NCBI RefSeq assembly: GCF_036373705.1
Contig: NC_089857.1
Coordinates: 40,248,784-40,312,783, forward strand
DNA: 64,000 nucleotides
Reading direction: 5' to 3'
Source: Amia ocellicauda
Lineage: Eukaryota; Chordata; Actinopteri; Amiiformes; Amiidae
Below, one piece after another: positions 1 to 14,117 of the stretch (positions are counted from its first letter, which is position 1; the number at the start of each line of letters is the position of its first letter). The notes beneath the pieces are model-generated. The model saw only the letters and a program-made list of their open reading frames with translations. It was not told the origin of the DNA and ran no database searches. The position numbers were made by a program, and so were the translations under genes.

Positions 1-803
1 GTGAAGTGAATGAATACTTTAACTTTTGTCTCGGGTTTCTGGCAACACCTCATTTGTTAGTCTCAGCCCTTGAGAAGATCCAATAAAAAAAAAAAAAAGT
101 GAAAAGCGATCCAGAGCTTTGGGCTGGAGAGGGTCAGAGGTGACGTCTGAAGATCAATACTGACTTGTCTAATGTGTGCGACTTGTTTTCAGAAGTTTCA
201 CTTGTCAGGATACCGTTGATATGACTGGAGGCTGCGTCAAAACTGAACAGGCAATTCTGTCAAACCGACTGGCTCACTGCATAGTCTGGCAATTGAAAAT
301 CATATCAGGAATTTGTAAATGTTTCATGAAAGAACTTCGGCAAACGGATGAGTCGTAAAGCAATAAGAAGAAAGAGAAGACTGTCTCAATTATTTTTCTC
401 ACCCCACTGGGAGTCACAAAGCTGACGTACCGAGCCCCCTTCACCTGCTCTGAACTCCTGCCTGGGGATTTTGTATCTCACACCTAAACCTTATACGGTT
501 TCCCCATCTGACTTCGACACGTGTTAGAACCAACACGAAGTGATTCACCATGCAGTCCAAAGCAGACACACAAACACGGTACCAATGATAACACACACCC
601 CATGTACACTAACTGCCACAACAGCAGGGCTTTTGACACAGAATCTACAGTACACCATGGAATATCTTATGGTTGTATTTCTGCAAAGCAAACCAACATG
701 CCACCGCTCCAATTTGCCTGAATCGGGGGACATTCAACCTCAAATAGAGTTACACACAGCACAGGAAAAGCAGGGCAGAGCAGAAATGGCAATGGGTGAA
801 GGA

Positions 804-827
804 GTGTGTGTGTGTGTGTGTGTGTGT
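804..827. repeat. (GT)n microsatellite
   Basis: An uninterrupted GT dinucleotide run of about 12 units, typical of a vertebrate microsatellite. Confidence 0.95.
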
Positions 828-1019
828 CTCAAGCACAGTGCAAAGCAAAAAGAATTAGACCCTCTGGACTGAAACTGTCTTGGTGATGGAGCATTGTTCC
901 ATTTAGAAACCTGACCCAAGGCTAATGGGTCTGCAGGCAGTCCCAGATGTTATTAGCAGTAGAGAACAGGTGATCAACTGCACTCTTATGCATGAAAAGA
1001 CAACTATGACCCAGTAAGA

Positions 1020-1155
1020 GATGGGATGGAAGTCCCTCGGGTCTCTGTGCTTGGCCTCTTGCTCTTCAGTGTTTGTACTAATGACATTTCAGAAGTGTGC
1101 CTTAGGGTGGGCCTTCAAATGTGTACGGATGAGACACCAGTGTGCTGTGCATACA
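1020..1155 (+). pseudogene. LINE reverse-transcriptase relic
   Basis: Reading from 1026 in frame gives a degraded version of the conserved reverse-transcriptase core of CR1/L2/Rex-type non-LTR retrotransposons. The pieces are VSVLGLLLFSV (family form GSVLGPLLFS), then TNDISEV (family form INDL), then LQMCTDET where the family has the catalytic YADDT. The catalytic YADD is replaced by CTDE, so the fragment is dead. No flanking open frame extends it. I infer an old LINE copy; the exact clade cannot be assigned from about 40 codons. Confidence 0.7.
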
Positions 1156-4100
1156 GGAAATTAATTTGAATAACACATTCTTCCTGGTCTGTGAAGAATC
1201 CGCACTGGGACACATGCACTGTCAAAACACAAAGAGGTGGAAAGAACTCAAACCAGCTCTCTCGGTTAGTTGTTCTGCTTTTAAAATTCAGTTTTGCTTG
1301 ATCTCAGTTTTCTATTCAAAATACAAAGCACCAGCCCTGTACATGTCAATGTTTACCTAGCCTTTTTAAATCTCCAGACAACAAAGGTATTTCATCTTAA
1401 GAAAGGGGGCGATTTATGAACACAGGGGAAAGAACAGAGCAGCTGATAACTTATTACCAAACCCAGAGAATTATGCTTATACAAAATAAAGAGTATTCTC
1501 TTTTGAAGAACAAAACACTTTTGGTGCTTTACAAGAAAGGAATTGGTATATCTGAAGTACCGCAAAGTGCTTTTCTTGATAATGTAATGACATTCACTTT
1601 CACTGAGACACAGATTCTTTCAACTGGCAATAATGTGTGATTAACCAGTTAAAAAGCAGAGGCTGCAATGAAACTTCTGGTCACTATGATGTACAGCTAC
1701 ACAACAAGTAAGCCTAATTATTCCTTCATTAAAAGCATGTGTTATAATTATATCCCATAGTGCTGGAGGGAAAGCATAACTGAAGTACAATCTTTCCATC
1801 CACAGTTGTCTGCAGTAATCACTCAATATTCTTCTGTAACTCACAGGTGTAAAAACTAAAGTTTGTGAAATGGTAGCAAGTCCTTTGCTACAAACAAAAA
1901 ATAAATAGCTAATTCTGACACTTTATACAGATAAAGTTTCCCATTTCTGCATCGTAAGAATTGTTTTACAAGTCAAACTTGTTTTTTGGACTTAGCTGAA
2001 ATAACTATTTTGTGACGTGTCAGCACATTAAACAAACACAAGCTGTCAGGGTCCAATTGGATTGTCAGTTCTCTCAACAGCACTTAATTGAGTGCAGAAA
2101 CATGACACAAACAGCACAATGAGCTGGAAACGATCACCACTCTGCCTCCCCTTAAAGGTTTCATAAACTGACACAAAATAATTAATCTTGGCCCCCCGTA
2201 AGGGAAATATTTGTTAACTGACTATACCTTGCACGTTTTACAATTAGTACGGTTACATAAATACTGAGTGAGGTCAGGAGGTCCCTTCATGAAAACAAAG
2301 GGAGGTCTTCTTTGGAATGTGATTACAGTTTATTTGTATTTATTTTAAACTGCCACCCTGGTGACTGCATTGCTGTTCCTCTCTGAAACTAGCAACTGTG
2401 TTTAAGAGGATTACTTCCCTTTGGAGCCATTCATAATACTCACACAAAACTAGAGTGAAAATATCAGTAATATTTGGAACCTTTAAACATGTTCCAAATT
2501 TAAGTAGAACTTCTGTTAAATAAAATAATAATAATAAGCTTAATGGAGTAAAAGTTAGGTGACTCTTTGAACATGAGCTGTATTGGCATCGCAGCTGAAC
2601 TTCTGAACTGGCCTTTAGTGAGCATTAGCAAAGATAGTGTCGTGCCATTTTCAGGCCATGAGCTCATGTCCAAAGTATGCATATCGCACCTATCTCTGCT
2701 ATGTTGTGAGCTAGACACTGCAGTGAATTTTCTCTCATCTTCACGTTTTCTAAAATGCAGTGTTCCAGCAATTCTTGCATACACATGAATACAGACAAAG
2801 TGGTGATATCTCTTCACCAGTGCAGAACATGATAAGACAAACCATCGTTTTCACTACGCAAGCACAACGTTAAGACCAGTAGTTCAGGATTTCTGTGTTA
2901 TAGTGTTTGTTTCTTTGTGTGCGTTCAAATACATCTCTTAAATGGAAAAATTGGTTATATATATTGCTTTGGGTTTAGAGTTTAATTGTCCTATTTATTG
3001 CTTTTCCTTCAGGGTCTTTGGGCATGCTGTCTGATCAGATAAATTCTGTATGAGGCCATTTAAATGGGATTTCCCCTTTTTTCCTAGAAAAATCCACCTA
3101 TGCAATTAAGTCAGCTTGGTGGTGTTATACACACACCACATGTAGTAAAATAAACGATGTATTATTATGTGGTTGGTCGGTTGGTTTTGACAGTCTTATC
3201 TGACTCCACCTTACAGCTTCAGGTTGGATTTTGTTTTTGATTATTTCTTCACTACTACAAGAAAAGCACTAGACAGACAAAGAAACTGAACCCATATTCA
3301 AAGTCTAGATGGGTAATAAGAGGGAATTGTACTTTTGATTTATACAAAAAATATATATATTTTCCTACTTCACGGGAAGGTTATTAAAATTCACTTAAGT
3401 CTGTGCTTCAGGTCATTAGTCTTATTAGCTTAACTGGGCCTTGCATTGTCTCCAGAAAAACATTTGCACATTGTCTTACCAGGGGAAAGCAAGACATGCC
3501 GTGAAATAATAGGCTTACTGTAGCACTCACAAGAAAACATCACCTCACTGATGGCAAGACACTGGGTGATTTAAACAGGAAACAATAGCGTTACATAAAC
3601 TGAGCGAGGATGATGAGATTTCTCCTGCTTTTAAACACACCTCACAGCAGACACAACACATTCCTGCAAACAAGCAGTTATTCTTTCCTGCTGAGCTGTG
3701 CTTGGAGAGCCTTACACAAATAAAACAGCTTCAAGTGAGTAACAGAATGGTTGTATTGTTTATTGTAAGTTTCCTGATCCAATCTTTGTATCAGATGCCC
3801 ATGAAATCTTCCAGTATGATGTAATAATGTGAGTGGAAGGTTTCTTACAGAGTCCTCCTTCAGACACCGCTAGCGTTTCCTTCACCACATGACGGCTTCC
3901 TGTGTGAGGTCATCCTCTGAGGGGCAGATGGGCACCAGTCTTTTAATAAGAACTAGATTTCACTGCCAGATTATAACACTGTGAATTAAGAAAAGGGCAT
4001 TATATCTCTTGAAATGTCTGACCCATTGCACTGAAGGTCTTTGTTCCTTTAATTTTTACTAAGCAACGATACCAATATCAAGGGAGTCCCTGTCTTAACG

Positions 4101-6687
4101 ATGTATAATGGTATACTGTTCTCAAAGGGTGGCCCCCGACAGCCTTCCAGGTGGCTGATGCAAATGGAGGTTGATCCCGAAATGATGACAATGCTTATAC
4201 CTTTAGATTCAGAGAAGAATTCATATTTGACTTATGGTGTTTCATTTAAAAGTGAAGTTAGGTAAACTACCCTGATTAAATAAAAGCATATTTTTTCACA
4301 CAGCAGTACCATTCGTCCCAGGTTACATATAGTGGTGGGATAAGATCGAAACACCCACCCCACCTAAAAGAAAAAGCTTTAAAGAAAGTCTAGCTGCTTT
4401 AAAGAAAAAAAAAAAAAATTATATTCCAGTAATACGAAACAGTATTAGTATTACTGGTATTTGGAGATAAGCAAACGCACTTTAATCACCAGGAGTGGGG
4501 AATTGGGAGGAAATGTTTGCACTAGTAGAGTGGTCTGCAGGCCACAAACGTTTGAGAAACACTGCGGTAGATCAGAAAGTTTGCTTACACATGCGATGTT
4601 CACACACAGAGCACTTTCTGTACTATTTAGATTGCATGTTTCTACACCAACTGTGCTAGATGTCCAAGAAGCATGTATTTATCCTATAACATAAGCATAA
4701 CGTTAGACATCCTAAGTATTCTCAAATATTTCTGATTTGTTGTTGTTTTTTAGTTTTTATTTATTAGTTTTTTAACGCTTTATTTTCTCAGTAATTTCTA
4801 TACTATTCTATGTTGTACTTAAAGTTTGCACATAAAACACCCCAAATCTATTTAAATACGCCGCAGGCTGTGAGCGCTATAGCTTATTGTGAATTCCATA
4901 TAGGGCAGCCCCCTCTTCCCAATAGTGTTAAGGAATATGTAATCGTGTTTCTATGGCATTTGCTGGGCATGTCCATCACTAATATTATAAAATGACGTGA
5001 AACTCAATCTCTTTTTAGCAGCTGCTGGTGTGCAACTGGTAACCTTAGCAGGACTTGTAAGGTGTACCTCAGCACACATGGCACTACCTGTCTCGCTCAG
5101 ATTTAAAATTTCATGCAAAAGGCAGCTGCGATCGAGAAATCGGCCTTTGAGAAATTCCAGGCATTACCCTCTGGCACTTAACAAGTGGCTCACAATGTCA
5201 ACGTTATTTGGGCAGGAGGAAAGAGAGCTGCCATCTGTAGCAATTATTTGTTTGCAAAACACCCCGAGTTTGATCGTGGTGGTGGTGCTGGAGATAGATG
5301 AAGGAAATAGCCTTTACTTTATGCAGGCGGCTTTGGGGCTTGCACAGTTAGCAGTGGGTGAGAAGTCTGTGAAATCATGTTCTTGTTTCTTTCATGGGAG
5401 GCATTACTTCCTGTGGAATGTACTTCAGAGACATCTTACGAGGACTTTCTTCTTAGTTTCTTCTTTTCCTTTAAGCAAACGCGCAGTGGGCTCTTTCGGG
5501 GTTGTGTGCTGTATGTACACAGCTGGGGCGGGAATGTGTGCACCAAGACTCACCTCGTTGGCACAGCGTTCAAAAGAACCTGGATTTCCACAGAAACCTC
5601 CGGGATTTTCCTTTGTTTTTATTTTGTTTAGGGGAGGTTTTCAGAAGTGAAATTAAAGATATTTCTCTGGCCAGTTTCAAAACACTTTTTGGATACTTTT
5701 TTGGCTGTGTTTCAACCCAGGCATCCTTACATTTTAAAAGTCTATCTTGCAATGAAACTCTGGGCTCTATGACCAGCTATTATCAGTGACTCATGTCTTA
5801 AACTTGAAGCAAATCTATTCTGAAAACAGCTGATGTTGGGAAAACAATTGACAATTATCATCACTGTACCTACACTTCATTGAAACAGTAATGAAAGCAA
5901 ATATTTATTCGCATCCGTAAGGACTAATGCTAGGACCTATAGATGACCAATAACTCATTTTCCTTTTTGTATAAAGGAACAATTTTGCGATGACAAAATC
6001 AGCAAAGATATGTGTGAAATAGAAGAATATTTTTATAACTCAATTTCTCAGCTAGCATGTGTTTGGGACCTCCCATCCATCATTTTTGGAGACTGAGCTC
6101 CCTTGGTGTAGCTGCCTTCTAGTCATGGAGACAACAGGCTATTGTGTCCTCATATTCTGGCATCTTAGACGAATCAAACAAGCAGACAAACATGATTAAA
6201 TAAAATTATGGCATTTTCCACATCAAAGACACACTGTGTAAATCTACTGTATGTATGATTTTCTTAAAAATAATGATGAAATAACAGGTTTTATAAATGT
6301 TCCTGCTAATGTTGGTCTGAAAAGCCATCAAAAGAAAACTGTTTGTTTAACTGACTGTTTACAAGAATAGTTCATGGACACAAATGCGGGCAGAAAGCTA
6401 TTTTAATTTAGTTTAGAAATATGCTTGAAGGCAGAACACAAAATTGCTGCCACCTGGGACTGCATTTGGTGCAGTGTGTCTTTTTATTGTTGTTGGAGTT
6501 GTTTGGGGGTTTTGGCCTGTGCATGTTTGTGAAGATTAATATCATAAAAACAAAACCTGCCCCCTCAGCTCCCCTTCCCCACCCATAGTGAGCGCCTGCA
6601 GCATGGCAGCAGTTGATGTTTGTTTTGCATACGGACGCAGCGAGAAGGGCTGTGTGCTTTGGGAGGTGGGGCTTAGCGTCTTTATAA

Positions 6688-6760
6688 CACTACTGCTACT
6701 ACTTCTACTACTACTACTACTACTACTATTACTACTACTGCTACTACTGCTAATAATAAT
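6688..6760. repeat. (ACT)n trinucleotide microsatellite
   Basis: An imperfect tract of ACT/CTA triplets with TGCTACT interruptions, ending in a short TAA run. The serine- or leucine-rich open frames over it are artefacts of the repeat. Confidence 0.95.
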
Positions 6761-9700
6761 TGTACTCTTCTGTTCAGGCATGTCAGGACTTTCTCAATCC
6801 TGAAGTCTAGTCTATTTGTTTTTTATTCAGAGCTATGGGTTCAAGTCTGAGAGATGCATACATACATGAGAGACATTGTAAATACAGAAGTGTTACATAG
6901 AGTAACTAACATTTTGTAATATATTCTCTAACATTAGAGTGCTTTTAATTCTTATGCAAATGAAGGGCGAAACCGGTTCTAAAATGAAAATAGGAATCAT
7001 TGTGCAGATACTGTTGCTGTGTTAGTTCATATGCTTGTTTCTTGAATTGAATATACACGTACAAATATTAAAATTCCAATAAAAACTTTTTTGGGCTCAA
7101 GGGTTAAAAGGGAGTTTTGACATACCTTCTGAACTGTGCCAACACAGAGGGCAGTTCAGGTAAATATTTTGATCTTTGTTTTAGAAGTATCCACAAATGT
7201 GCTTTAGAAACAGAGGAAAAAAATAGAATCTGTTTAATAACACTGTAGAGGCATGAGTGAGCTGTCTACATAATTTATACTGATATTTTCCACTGAATAC
7301 CATGTTCAGTTTCTTTAAAGTAGGACTTCTCAGCACATCAGTAGTTTTGGATAAATTAAGTGAGTAATTCTAATAGAGACCAAAGTCTGTTAACATGTTT
7401 TTAGTGTATTCGGTATTAAAGGAGAGTTCTTATCTGCTGTAATAGTGTGAATTTATGGCAGTGGGTTGCTTCTTACCTTTATGAAACTTTGACTAATAAG
7501 CCCTTTGAATTTGGGATTTTCATGCAATTTTCTAAGAGAGATTGTTTTACTCACGTTTCTTTAAATTGAGAATTACTCACACTTTTTATGATAAAAGTTA
7601 GTAATTTCAGATAAAGCCTATAGTCTTATAAGAACTATTTAGTAAAAACATGTTTTGGAAATCGTAGCAAGACAAGACATTTTGACCACAAGTCCTTGGT
7701 TTCGGTTTTACATTTCAATAATCCTCCCATGAAATATGAATAAGGTTAAAATACTCTTTATGAGTTAACACTGCAACTATATATCAATTCTACTGTGTGT
7801 GATTTAATGCACTCACTTGATGGAACTACATTCAGACGTTTATTTCCCCACCAATTTAATATTTAATCAGGCCCTTAATTATTTTCTCTTAAAGTCTTTA
7901 ATATCCTCCAGTGTCACTCTTACCTCCACAAATAGTTGTCATGATATCAGGGGTCAGTTTTTGCACACAGCTGAGAGATATTGTGTTGCTGTACTGTCCT
8001 GATATATAGATATATATTAGTGCTGGTAGTAACTATACTTTATTTAGCATTATTTGTATTTCTGTACATGTCTTCTGACATGACTAAAAACTCATGCAAC
8101 TGGAATGCTAGTCTATAAAGAGTTCCTCCTACATAGCTATGTTTCAGTTGATTTTAATCTGAGTTTCTGTCTTTTATGGTAATTTTCTGTGGGGGCTTGA
8201 CTCTCAGGTAGCAAAGTGACTTTCACACTACAGAGGGGCGACTCCAATGATTTGACACCACATTTTAGTCACACCCTAAGACTTGGCTCTAACAGTCCAA
8301 TTATCTCTCTTAAGCCATTCTAGCCAACATTGCAGGGAGTCTAGTTTACTCTGTGTGTTGCCTTGAATCACCTTCTGATCTAAACTCCAGCTCGACACAC
8401 AAATTGATTAAGACTACATCCAACCATTGCATCTAATGCTGTCTTAACACAAACAGTTTTTTCGCATGGCGTGTACTGCATCATTTTTAAACTAGCACTT
8501 TAACATGATCTGACCTAGTTGTAGCATCTGAACAAGACATGGTCCGCTAATTATACACATTTTACAAACCATGTTCCAACCCCTTAGTATAACACCAATC
8601 AAAATAATGTCAGTGTGGCGGTGGCGTTTCAATGGGAAGAGCTGATTTCAAAGCACATTCCGCACTTCAAAGAAAAGAGTAATAATAGCAGCTATTCATG
8701 TAATATTGGCATCCAAGTAGGCCAATTCTGAGGAAAATAATTGAGACGAGCCAAGTAATAATTTCAATGCATATTTTTAGACTTCGTTTTAATAGCCTAC
8801 GTCTTAAAATAAGAAAATTAGCATGAGGCCCCAGAGGTGCTGATGGGGATAATTTTAGTTTCTATTCTTTGCACAAATGGCTTAAAGGGTTTCCATCGAT
8901 TCATAGTCACATTTTATCAAGGCTGCTGCTAAGTATATGCAATTGAACCAAACTGCCCTTTACATGTTATGAGAAAAGTACCACTCAAGCTGTGAAGCAT
9001 ATCAAGAAACTAAATCAATCCAGGGCTGAGATGCTCTGTATCAGAATGAACTAAAGTAGAATCATTATAAATGCATGATCTAGAAACCTACAGAGATGCG
9101 AACACATTGAGAGGCAAGACATACACACTTCGAGGAGATATCATCAGGAGCATGCAGCATGGACACATTAGGTTTGGTTTTTGTTTAACCAATTTAAAAT
9201 GCTATTTATATACGACAATCTATAAATCAACATTATAAAATAATCGTTACGCAACATTCCATTTTAACAGAACCTGATAATTCACGTTTAACATTAAGCG
9301 AGCTGTTTAAAATCAATTGTTTGTTTATGGTTAATTATGTAATCCATGATTGTTTGCATTCATAACACCAGGCTTGAGACAGATAACAATCTGCATGTCT
9401 CCTCGAGCGGTAGAGCTCTATTACTTGTGTTGTGTGTGATTTTTATCATGTTGTTAAAACACAAAAAACTGCTGGATCAGGATGGACTCCTTCAAACCTG
9501 CCTCTAACTGCTCTGCACAACATTTCCATTCACCAAAGAGCAGCCATTGCATAAGAATGTAATTGAGAATCAGCATGTAACCAAGCCAGATATTCTTATC
9601 TCATTAACATTAATACATCAAATATTATATCGATATATTAGATATTAGAGGGAGAGAGACTGAAACAATCAATTAATTGCACTTTTAACACTTTTCAGGT

Positions 9701-12700
9701 CAACAAGGGGCTATAATATTCTCTTATATGAATGCAGTCAAGCTAGTTCTTTTAGTTTTATTACTTTAAAAAAGATTTTTTAATTTCAACATATATAATA
9801 AATAGGATTTTTACTTTGTTAAGTATTTATTATTTTAAATTACATATAGTATTAACAACACCCTTTCAAATACATTGTGGAAGAGCCTAGAAGCATCTTA
9901 TTGAGCTCTGGCCAATCATACATCAGGTGCTGAAATATGCGAAAGATTCTTCTCCTACACCGCTGTCAGCAACACTGGCCCCGATTTGCTCTGTGACCTA
10001 CTGACCCTGTGGACATTAGACCGAACTGCACTTCCTGCTTTCTGGACAGCATTGATTTCTCCGATTAGAAAAGGCATCCAGTGTTTTCGGTTGTGTAACC
10101 CTGCCTAAAAATGTTTTGTTTCAGCGATTATGCAAGGCTCAGCAGATTAATATACTTTTCTTTGTGCCGATTCCTTGATTGCGTAACCTCAGCTTGCACC
10201 ACTCTGCGTAGAAAATATAACCACATGTGAAGTACCGTGTGCCCCCCTTGAACAGGCCCTCGTAAATAAATTGGTGGATTTTAAGAACGATTGTTTGATA
10301 GTCGTTAAAGCATGTGTGCCTCCTCTAATCACCCTGTGTAACAAGCTTGCAGGTGATTTATATGCATTGACACTGTGATCTGTTTGTAGTCATACATTGT
10401 AATCCATGCGCTTTTTTAAAGAACCATGTCTAAATCTGCTACTTATATTCAATTAATTTCTTTAAAGCGGCGATCAGCTTGAACACTACCTCAACGCATT
10501 TTTTTTTTATGTCATTTGAATCTGTAAAGCAGCTTTAATTAGATGGCCTTGCTAATTAATTGTAAAAAATGGGAGAACAGAGCGGAGCCGTCAGTCTGCC
10601 TCAGGGTCTGCAGGGCTGCTGTTTGTTCTGCAGCTTTAGACGTGCGGTGAGGGCCGCCCGACAGCCAGCACGGCGGCAGGAGCCAAGGCAGCTGGCCGGG
10701 GTTCACCTGCTCACAGCGGCCTGGCAGGGGAGGCTGTGAGACACAAAGGACTCCACTGCAGAGTGAGGCTGATAGGATCAGTCTGTCTCTCTCTCTCCCC
10801 CCACTCAGTGACTGGACACGCCAGCTCTGACAACACACGGCCTGCCTCTCCATTGTGTTTGCCACAGTTACAAAACGACCACCAGCGGAGGAGGAGTCGG
10901 CCGGACAGCCACAGATTCAGCTGTGCACAGAGTAACCAAGGCTTTACGAGTCTCAAAGTTACTGAGCACTAAAGTTGCTTCTGATAGGTCAGAGCCAGGC
11001 AGCTCTTCAAACACAGAGGGGAGATCAAGAGCCAAAAACATTGATTGTTTGCAAATTTATCACCTCTGGGTCTCCAGCCTGCCTAATGAAAGGATTATCT
11101 GTTGCATAAGGATTGCAGCCTCCATGTGGTACAGGTCTAATAACAGCTTTGTTCGAGTGCCTCAGTATTTATTTTTGAGAAGTACTATATTCAGACACAT
11201 TTTGAAGTTGCAATAATAGTCCTCAGTTCTGCCCGTCCCTTCACTTGCTGAAAGCACAAATACCTGCAGCGCTGACTTACTGGCAGTGGAGCGAGTCACT
11301 GATTTCAAAGCTCTGTTCACCTGTAGCAAGGATTACCCCCAAAATTAAACTGCCTTCTTAGTCACTAATGACAACATTTTTGCAGCTGCAGGCAAGTTAA
11401 TTTACCCATTTTATTGTTATGAAATTGAATGCAAATGTATTATAATCTCTAGCAAGACACGTACAAATATGAGCAGAGTCAAAATATTGAATCCCATTTC
11501 TGTGGGTCTGCATCAATGCAGAGTATTTCAAATATTGTCAACAACACCTACCTTTCAGATCCATCCAATTAGGGACTATAAGCTCAAAGCCAATTAAAAC
11601 AACTTTTATTGGGTTCTGGTCTGTAAAGAATGGATTTGCATACTTGTAGTTTGTTAAATCACAAAGTAACTGTTAGAAATTTAAACAAACGAAACAGCCA
11701 GGTCCATATGGGCCGCGCTTTAAGCCTTTTGTGCCGTGATGGATGCACACACATAAATTGTTGTGTCTGTGAGGTCAAAATCTATGCAAGGCCAGGCACT
11801 CTCCATCCTCCTTTCAATTGCAAAGCAGTCATTTGGGCAAAGTGTGCCCTCTACACCCCATTAAACCCCCCCACTCCCCTCGCCCCCTGCACACTTTTTT
11901 TTTTTTTTTAACTCTTGTGTTTGTGAAAGGGACCGGCTCAAATTTCCTTTGCAGGAGCAGCTGTTGCTGGGCCGAGCCAGGCTTTTCAGAGCGGCGCTGG
12001 GCCCCTTTTTGATGGGGCTCTCCTGCCTCCTTTGTCTCACCCCCCCACACCCCTTTGACGGGGCTTCAGGAGTGAGCTGCTCCTTTTGTCTGCACTGCGG
12101 GCGAGTTCCACCCTGATTTAGGCATTGTTCAAGCCTCAAGCCGTTAGCACGTGCCCGCATCCCCCTAATCTTTTCATTTCACCCCAGGATGAGGCAGCTG
12201 TTAGCGGCACAGTCATAGCACAGCTGTCGGCCACAGCGCCCAGCCCAGGAGACCCCCGCATTCAAGTCAAACAATGAAGCGGGGGGGAAAGGAGGTGTGG
12301 ATTGAGGAGCCACAGAATTGTTTTAATGCAGACTATATTTCTGCAACAGTTGGCAGCACGTGCTACAATTTGTTGCTCTGACTGGAAATGAACATCTTGG
12401 TTTTGGTTGCGGCATAATTCTTGTAGTCAGGGGGCAGTGCGTCTATTTTCCTGGGTAATAATGACATTATACCCCTACTGAATTATAGGGTATTAGTTGA
12501 GCATGCAGAACACGGATTATTGCATCTAGCAAAGCATCCTGTATGGGTTATGCTATTCCTTTAGACATTTCAGATCACAATAAAACTCCTGAAGGTCGCC
12601 TGCCAGAATGTTAGCCAAATGTAAAGCAGGGGAATGTTATGATTAACTACATCTAAGATTATATTTTGTCTCCCAGCATATCCCAGATAAAGGAATGCAA

Positions 12701-12805
12701 CATCAATGCAAATTTAGCATAACCTTTTCAGAAATGTAACATCTCTTCAGAAATTATGCAAAACAAGTGTAGCAAATAAAAGGTCACAGCTATGAAAATA
12801 AACAC

Positions 12806-13034
12806 CATTATTATTATAATTTCTTAACAGACACCCTTATCCAGGGCAACTTAAAATTGTTACAATTAATCACTTTTTTTTTTTTTTTACTTACAATTGC
12901 CCATTTATACAGCTGGGTTCTTACAGGAGCATTCCAGGTGCAGTACCTCACTCAGGGGTACAAGAGCAGTGTCCCCCACCTGGGACTGAACCCACAACCC
13001 CCACCCCAGAGCCCTGACCACTACTCCACACTGT
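12806..13034 (-). mobile_element. tRNA-derived SINE with L2-type tail
   Basis: On the minus strand the element starts near 13,034 with a tRNA-like head: an A-box-like TAGTGGTCAGGGCTC and a B-box-like GGTTCAGTCCC. A conserved body follows, then a 3' end reading CCCTGGATAAGGGTGTCTG and a short AT-rich tail at 12,806. This end resembles the L2-family 3' tail also seen at about 51,800 in this window, which suggests mobilisation by an L2-type LINE. The poly(T) run at 12,873 interrupts the body. The element belongs to the class of tRNA SINEs common in fish; I cannot name the subfamily. Confidence 0.8.
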
Positions 13035-14080
13035 TTTCCTTAAGACACACCTGCTTAAGCAAGAAGTGACATGCCACAACGAGCACAATAATGTAATCAA
13101 AAAACGAATTTATGTTGTGGGCTCTGAGCCAGACAGCGATCGGCACTGAATCACTGTGTTATTGTTTGGAATTGATACGTCCTCTGGAGAGCAGGAGTCC
13201 CTTTGATTGCATTAGTCTCACCTGACTAGTAATTTCCAGAATTCTGGAGAAATACTATACTGAGCAGGGCCATATGGCGAACGGTACACCTGACTTGTGC
13301 CTCGCACCTGCTGTTCCACAAAGTTTATCTTCTCTAGTATTACAGGCCAGGGGGCAAAAGCATTTTAACCCATTTCCATACGGAGTGCAGCCACGTGCCT
13401 GGACTGTGGGCCAGGCAGGGGGCCAGGCAGCTGCATTTGCATATGAATTGGTCGAGAGGGGAAGCAGAAATGTGGGGAGTAATGGGTTTACATGACAGAA
13501 CAGTGCAGGGAGACCTCCTGACCTCTCCAGGGTGACAGCAGGCCAGCCTTTAATGAGCAATAAGCCAAAACTGAGCAGAGACTGCAGGCTTTCAGTCTCC
13601 AAAACATCAACTGGATGCTTTAGACGACAACATGAACATCGGCCTGAGTCTAGTCAAGTGGAAGGATCGTAACAATAAAGAACAACTAACATAAGTTTAG
13701 CAGGAAGAAAAATAATATCAGGTCCCTTCCTACCTAGATAACTCTATGGCATCCTTAGGGAAATACATTTAGAAGTATTGCTGATTTATATATGCATTTT
13801 CCTGTTGCTTACTGATTTACCTGCTGAGGGGACTTTTTTTTTTTTTTTTTTTTTGCAAAATACCTTTGAAATCTTATTAAAAGGTGAATTGTATCCCATA
13901 AACAAAATGCATGTCTGCCCTCTCAGATAAGGTATTGTGGGCTGAATGGAGTTCTCAATAGCTGCCTCAGGCAACAGCATAGCCTCCGTCTAACCTAGAC
14001 CCATCTGCCAGTTTCTGGGCCATTTTTGCTGCATGAATGGTGCCGGGGACTTGAAAAGACAGCTCAAGAAGAGGCCATGT

Positions 14081-14082
14081 GG

Positions 14083-14117
<35 letters not shown>
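14081..14117. repeat. (GGCA)n tetranucleotide microsatellite
   Basis: About nine tandem GGCA units inside a GC-rich island. Confidence 0.95.

Larger units (their letters stand above)
1..12805. other. gene desert, left part
   Basis: I see no supported protein-coding exon here. Short open frames lack splice context, codon bias and family resemblance. The stretch holds a (GT)n tract, one eroded LINE reverse-transcriptase relic, an ACT trinucleotide tract and mostly AT-rich unique DNA. Two GC-richer islands (about 10,560-10,960 and 11,930-12,260) stand out from the AT-rich background and could be conserved regulatory elements of a neighbouring developmental gene, but nothing in the sequence proves this. 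Confidence 0.6.

Noticed and set aside
4997-5650. A 217-codon plus-strand open frame in the left desert
   Set aside because: No recognisable domain, no promoter, poly(A) or splice context, ordinary AT-rich composition and overlapping open frames in other phases. Best explained by chance.
6542-6803. Poly-Ser and poly-Leu open frames
   Set aside because: Both are translations of the ACT trinucleotide repeat.
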